Made by a program: the position numbers and the translations under genes
From: Zhengella mangrovi
Lineage (GTDB): Bacteria > Pseudomonadota > Alphaproteobacteria > Rhizobiales > Rhizobiaceae
DNA: 64,000 nucleotides
Direction: 5' to 3'
Assembly (NCBI RefSeq): GCF_002727065.1
Contig: NZ_PDVP01000008.1
Coordinates: 1-64,000 of the forward strand
Notes under the pieces: generated by a model
Databases searched by the model: none
What the model saw: only the letters and a program-made list of their open reading frames with translations
Told to the model about the DNA's origin: nothing
Part shown: piece after piece, positions 60,418 to 64,000 of the stretch
Numbering within the stretch: the stretch's first letter is position 1
Layout of the letters: every line of letters starts with the position of its first letter

Positions 60418-61121
60418 GCACAGACGCAACCCTTCTTTTCTCCGTTCCCGCCAGCCCGGTCGTGCCGGTCAAAGGCGAGACGGCAGGCTACCCGGTCCAT
60501 CGCATTTTCTGCGTCGGGCGCAATTATGCCGCCCACGCGGCGGAAATGGGCGTCGAGGTCGATCGCGAGGCGCCGTTCTATTTCACCAAATCACCGAGCG
60601 CGATCGTGCTCAGCGGGGCAACGATCCCCTATCCGCCCGGCACGGAGAATTTCCATTACGAGATGGAATTCGTCGTGGCGATCGGCGCGCCGGTTTTCAA
60701 GGCCTCACGCGAAGAGGCGGCTGAGGCGGTCTACGGCTATGCCTGCGGGCTCGACATGACACGGCGCGACCTGCAACTGGCCGCGCGCGCCAAGCAGCGG
60801 CCGTGGGATCTCGGCAAGGACGTGGAGCAATCGGCCGCCATCGCGGAGATCACCAGGGCCGCCGCGTTCGGTGCGATCGGACCGCAGGCCATCCGGCTGA
60901 CGGTCGATGGAGAGGTCAAGCAGGACGCGACGCTGGATGACCTGATCTGGAAAGTCGACGAGCTCGTCTCGCACCTGTCGGGCTACTACCACCTGCAGCC
61001 GGGCGACCTGATCTACACCGGAACGCCGGCCGGTGTCGGCCCGGTGACGGCGGGACAGGCGATCGCCGGAACGATCGACGGACTGGCCCCCGTGAACCTG
61101 ACCATCGGCCAGCCGGAATAA
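60414..61121 (+). CDS. Fumarylpyruvate hydrolase (FAA-hydrolase family)
   Basis: 235 aa. Begins at GTG with AGGAG 8 bases before, overlapping the gentisate dioxygenase stop. CVGRNYAAHAAEMG, FYFTKSPSAIV, the metal-binding HYEMEFVVAIG (Glu-x-Glu) and YACGLDMTRRDLQ identify the fumarylpyruvate/acylpyruvate hydrolases. It splits fumarylpyruvate into fumarate and pyruvate. A maleylpyruvate isomerase gene is missing here; it would be needed between the two steps, unless the enzyme acts on maleylpyruvate directly. Confidence 0.92.
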   Translation: MSTDATLLFSVPASPVVPVKGETAGYPVHRIFCVGRNYAAHAAEMGVEVDREAPFYFTKSPSAIVLSGATIPYPPGTENFHYEMEFVVAIGAPVFKASREEAAEAVYGYACGLDMTRRDLQLAARAKQRPWDLGKDVEQSAAIAEITRAAAFGAIGPQAIRLTVDGEVKQDATLDDLIWKVDELVSHLSGYYHLQPGDLIYTGTPAGVGPVTAGQAIAGTIDGLAPVNLTIGQPE

Positions 61122-61157
61122 TCCACAGTTTTCCATCTGGACGTGCAGCCTGCCGGA

Positions 61158-61188
61158 AGCCGGGAGATCGTGTGTCTCCCGGCTTTTT
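61158..61188 (+). terminator. Rho-independent terminator of the gentisate operon
   Basis: AGCCGGGAGA (61158-61167) pairs perfectly with TCTCCCGGCT (61175-61184) around a 7-base loop, followed by TTTT to 61188. Confidence 0.93.
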
Positions 61189-61370
61189 CGTGCCTGAAGC
61201 CAAGCCAATACGACCGCCGGACAGCGTCTGTCACGGCGATCGGACTCACGTCGAGGCTCGAATGACGTCGTTTGCTGAAATTTTACCAAAGGGTTGACGA
61301 TTGGCTTTTCCGCATGCCCAATAAACCTTCAACCGATGATCGACAGTTCAGATAACAAGGGAGAAGCAGG

Positions 61371-62339
61371 ATGAAGAAGACCGTAGCTGGCGCCGTGATC
61401 TTCGCGACAGGAATGGTTTTTTCGGCCACGGCATTTGCCGCCGATCAGCAGTTCATCTCGATCGGTACCGGCGGCGTGACCGGCGTCTACTATCCGACGG
61501 GCGGTGCGATCTGCCGCCTGGTCAACAAGAACCGCAAGGAACACGGCATCCGCTGCTCGGTCGAGTCGACCGGCGGTTCCGTCTACAACATCAACACCGT
61601 GCGTGCCGGCGAACTGGAATTCGGCGTGGCCCAGTCCGACTGGCAGTACCATGCCTACAACGGCACCTCGAAGTTCGAGGAGCAGGGTCCGTGGAAGGAA
61701 GAGCGCGCGGTGTTCTCCGTCCATCCCGAGCCGTTCACCCTGGTCGTCCGCAAGGATACCGGCATCAAGGGCTTCGCGGACCTGAAGGGCAAGAAGGTCA
61801 ACGTCGGCAATCCGGGATCGGGCCAGCGCGCGACCATGGAAGTGGTCATGAATGCCTTCGGCATGTCGATGAGCGATTTCGCGCTTGCCGCCGAGCTCAA
61901 GGGCTCCGAAATGGCGCAGGCGCTCTGTGACGGCAAGATCGACGCGATGATCTACACGATCGGCCATCCGGCCGCGGCCATCACCGAAGCGGCGACGACC
62001 TGCGACGTCGGACTGGTTTCGGTGGAAGGCGAGCCGATCGACAAGCTGGTCGGTGACAACCCCTACTACCGGACAGCGGTCATCCCGGGCGGGACCTATC
62101 GCGGGACCGACGAGGACGTGAAGACCTTCGGCGTCGGCGCGACCTTCATTACCTCCGCCGCCGTTTCGGACGACGTGGTCTACACGGTGGTCAAGGCCGT
62201 GTTCGACAACTTCGATGACTTCAAGAAGCTGCATCCCGCCTTCGCCAACCTGAAGGAAGAGGAGATGATCAAGGACGGTCTCTCCGCTCCGCTGCACGAC
62301 GGTGCGGTGAAGTACTACAAGGAGCGCGGCTGGATGTAA
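61371..62339 (+). CDS. TAXI-family TRAP transporter solute-binding protein (second system)
   Basis: 322 aa, periplasmic. Signal peptide [20 protein letters not shown] ending AFA-AD. The TAXI layout is clear: [47 protein letters not shown] and [22 protein letters not shown] precedes the ATG. A TTGACG box at 61294 may be part of its promoter. It is more typical of its family than the protein at 15531. Likely ligands of this class include glutamate, 2-oxoglutarate and similar acids. Confidence 0.94.
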   Translation: MKKTVAGAVIFATGMVFSATAFAADQQFISIGTGGVTGVYYPTGGAICRLVNKNRKEHGIRCSVESTGGSVYNINTVRAGELEFGVAQSDWQYHAYNGTSKFEEQGPWKEERAVFSVHPEPFTLVVRKDTGIKGFADLKGKKVNVGNPGSGQRATMEVVMNAFGMSMSDFALAAELKGSEMAQALCDGKIDAMIYTIGHPAAAITEAATTCDVGLVSVEGEPIDKLVGDNPYYRTAVIPGGTYRGTDEDVKTFGVGATFITSAAVSDDVVYTVVKAVFDNFDDFKKLHPAFANLKEEEMIKDGLSAPLHDGAVKYYKERGWM

Positions 62340-62341
62340 GT

Positions 62342-62373
62342 CCGCCGGCATCAACGGGTTGATGACCCGGCGG
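62342..62373 (+). other. Strong hairpin directly after TAXI binding-protein stop
   Basis: CCGCCGG (62342-62348) plus CATCAA (62349-62354) pair with TTGATG (62359-62364) and CCGGCGG (62367-62373), with a two-base bulge and a CGGG loop. No T run. Confidence 0.75.
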
Positions 62374-62400
62374 GCATGGAGCCCAGGCGGGTCTGACCTT

Positions 62401-62431
62401 GCGGGCCGGGTGGCAGTGCTGCCCGGCCCGC
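62401..62431 (+). other. Second hairpin between binding-protein and permease genes
   Basis: GCGGGCCGGG (62401-62410) pairs perfectly with CCCGGCCCGC (62422-62431). With 62342-62373 it forms a double structure likely to stop 3'-5' RNA decay and lower permease expression. Confidence 0.75.
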
Positions 62432-62525
62432 CGTGTATCGGGCCGTGCCCGTCGCCTGCAACGACAGACAGGCGGCCGCCCACGACATAGGCGGCACAAC
62501 GAGGGAACAAGCGAGGGACGCGCTG

Positions 62526-64000
62526 ATGACCGGGTCGTCGGAACAGAAAAGGCCGGATGTCGATGTCGACATGATGGTCGCGGAAGTGGAGAGCGGCGCA
62601 CGCAACGCGGCCGGATGGGCGGGCAAGTTCATCCTGGCGCTGTGTTTCACCTGGTCCCTGTTCCAGATCTACATCGCCTCGGGAATCCCCTACTCGCTGA
62701 CCACGATGACCGGGATGAACCTGGTCTTCAACAGCCAGGAGGCGCGCCAGGTGCACCTGGCCTTCGCGCTTGCGCTGTCCATGCTGGCCTACCCGCTGTT
62801 CAAGTCGAGCCCGCGCGACCGCGTGCCGCTCTACGACTGGGGCCTGGCGATCCTCGGCGCGGCCTCCTGTCTCTACCTGTTGTGGTTCAAACAGGATATC
62901 GCCGACCGGGCCGGCCTGCCGACCACGGCCGACCTGGTGATCTCGGCCATCGGCATGATCTCGCTGGCCATCGCGGTGTTCCGCGCGCTTGGCCTGCCGC
63001 TGGTGATCGTCGCCTCGGTCTTCGTGTTCTACGTCTTCTTCGGCCACCTCGAGTTCATGCCCGAGGCGATCCAGTGGAAGGGCGCCTCCTTCGGCAAGGC
63101 GATGTGGCACTTCTGGATGCAGACGGAGGGCGTGTTCGGCGTGGCGCTCAGCGTCTCGGCCTCGATGATCTTTCTCTTCGTCCTGTTCGGATCGCTGCTG
63201 GAGAAGGCCGGCGCCGGCAACTATTTCATCAAGCTCGCATTCGCCCTGCTCGGCCACCTGCGCGGCGGCCCGGCCAAGGCGGCCGTCGTTGCCTCGGCGC
63301 TGTCGGGCCTCTATTCCGGATCGTCCATCGCCAACGTGGTGACGACCGGCACGTTCACCATTCCGCTGATGAAGCGCACGGGCTTCAAGCCCGAAAAGGC
63401 CGGCGCAGTGGAGGTGGCATCCTCGACCAACGGGCAGCTGACGCCGCCGGTGATGGGCGCGGCGGCCTTCCTCATTTCCGAGTTCACCGGCGTGGCCTAC
63501 CCGGTGCTGATCAAGCACGCCTTCCTGCCGGCCATCATTTCCTACATCGCGCTGGTCTACATCGTTCACCTGGAAGCCCTGAAGATGGGCCTGAAGGGGC
63601 TGGAGAAGCCGAGCGCGGTCGGTACCATCGCGCAGAGGCTGGCCGGCGTGCTTTTCGGTTTCATCGCCATGGCGGTGGTGGCGATCGCCGTCTACTACGG
63701 TCTCGGCTGGATCAAGGTCGCGTTCCCGGACATGACCTTCTTCACGGCGATGCTCCTTTTCCTGGCGGGGTATGTCGGCCTGGTCTACTTCGCCGCCCAG
63801 CACCCGGACCTCGAAATGGACGATCCCAACGCGCCGATGGAGGTTCTGCCCCGGCCATGGGACGTGGCGATCACCGGGTTCCATTTCATCCTGCCGATCG
63901 TCATCCTGATCTGGAGCATCCTGATCGAGGGTCTGTCGCCGGCGACGTCGGCCTACTGGGCGACGGTGGCGATGATCTTCATCGTGCTGACCCAGAAGCC
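62526..64000 (+). CDS. TRAP transporter fused permease, partial (3' end outside window)
   Basis: At least 491 residues from the ATG at 62526, which follows GAGGG at 8 bases; the frame stays open to the window end. The N-terminal cytoplasmic part is MTGSSEQKRPDVDVD, followed by many membrane segments and the DctM loops ASALSGLYSGSSIANVVTTG and ASSTNGQLTPPVMGAAA. It is the partner of the binding protein at 61371. It resembles the fused permease at 13027 in design but not in close sequence. Confidence 0.92.
   Translation, partial: MTGSSEQKRPDVDVDMMVAEVESGARNAAGWAGKFILALCFTWSLFQIYIASGIPYSLTTMTGMNLVFNSQEARQVHLAFALALSMLAYPLFKSSPRDRVPLYDWGLAILGAASCLYLLWFKQDIADRAGLPTTADLVISAIGMISLAIAVFRALGLPLVIVASVFVFYVFFGHLEFMPEAIQWKGASFGKAMWHFWMQTEGVFGVALSVSASMIFLFVLFGSLLEKAGAGNYFIKLAFALLGHLRGGPAKAAVVASALSGLYSGSSIANVVTTGTFTIPLMKRTGFKPEKAGAVEVASSTNGQLTPPVMGAAAFLISEFTGVAYPVLIKHAFLPAIISYIALVYIVHLEALKMGLKGLEKPSAVGTIAQRLAGVLFGFIAMAVVAIAVYYGLGWIKVAFPDMTFFTAMLLFLAGYVGLVYFAAQHPDLEMDDPNAPMEVLPRPWDVAITGFHFILPIVILIWSILIEGLSPATSAYWATVAMIFIVLTQK

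Noticed and set aside
61329-63884. Long minus-strand open frame opposite the TAXI-TRAP genes, and similar long frames opposite 3424-6343, 13027-15423, 16640-18331 and 19481-22252
   Set aside because: These are antisense shadows of well-supported genes, rich in His, Asp, Arg and Gln as expected for reversed high-GC membrane or enzyme genes, and none shows a conserved motif.

Overview
The window is GC-rich, densely coded and reads as an alphaproteobacterial chromosome, most likely Hyphomicrobiales (Rhizobiales). The evidence for that is an iron regulator with the three RirA cysteines, an FMN riboswitch in front of a type II (decameric, Brucella-like) lumazine synthase, a Brucella/Rhizobium-type erythritol gene set, and two TAXI-type TRAP transporters. 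The genus cannot be fixed from the sequence. I see no transposase, integrase, phage gene or CRISPR array, so this is a metabolic 'island' of ordinary chromosome.

Layout. 1-861: degenerate repeats made of initiator-tRNA 3' ends and terminators, then a stretch with nothing recognisable. 862-11673: a LacI regulator divergent from a carbohydrate ABC importer followed by two TIM-barrel isomerases, two Gfo/Idh/MocA dehydrogenases and an aldo-keto reductase. This set suits an oxidise / eliminate-hydrate / reduce route for a glycoside or anhydrosugar. 11831-13003: an MFS exporter or permease. 13027-18331 (minus): sulfatase/phosphonate-ester hydrolase, TAXI binding protein and fused TRAP permease. 18541-22252 (minus): three-subunit FAD/[2Fe-2S] amino-acid dehydrogenase plus a LysR regulator. 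22462-24104: purU, then riboswitch-controlled ribH.

24324-30917: erythritol-phosphate pathway (eryB, eryC, iron-type alcohol dehydrogenase, transaldolase on the other strand, DeoR regulator, eryH, eryI). It ends at D-erythrose 4-phosphate, but no kinase lies in the window. 30997-48878: two divergent operons sharing IclR-type palindromes. The minus operon has a Rieske oxygenase, a RidA protein, a flavin/[2Fe-2S] reductase, two small unknown proteins and an IclR regulator. The plus operon has 14 closely packed genes: an NMT1/SsuA-type ABC importer, two flavin hydroxylases, a cupin, SDRs, a hydrolase, an extradiol dioxygenase, a thiamine-diphosphate decarboxylase, an aspartate-dehydrogenase-like enzyme and an aldehyde dehydrogenase. 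Together they look like an uncharacterised catabolic system for an aromatic, probably nitrogen-bearing, ring compound.

48996-52409: a triple fusion lysophospholipid transporter/acyltransferase/acyl-ACP synthetase whose ribosome-binding site is an 11-G run. 52428-57484 (minus): imelysin, di-haem oxidoreductase, imelysin and DUF1513, divergent from rirA, a probable iron-regulated envelope iron system. 58267-61121: glucokinase, gentisate dioxygenase and fumarylpyruvate hydrolase. 61371-64000: a second TAXI-TRAP transporter, cut by the window end.

Genes are packed in operons with many ATGA or TGATG overlaps. Where a binding-protein gene is followed by its permease gene (four cases), a strong RNA hairpin sits in the gap.
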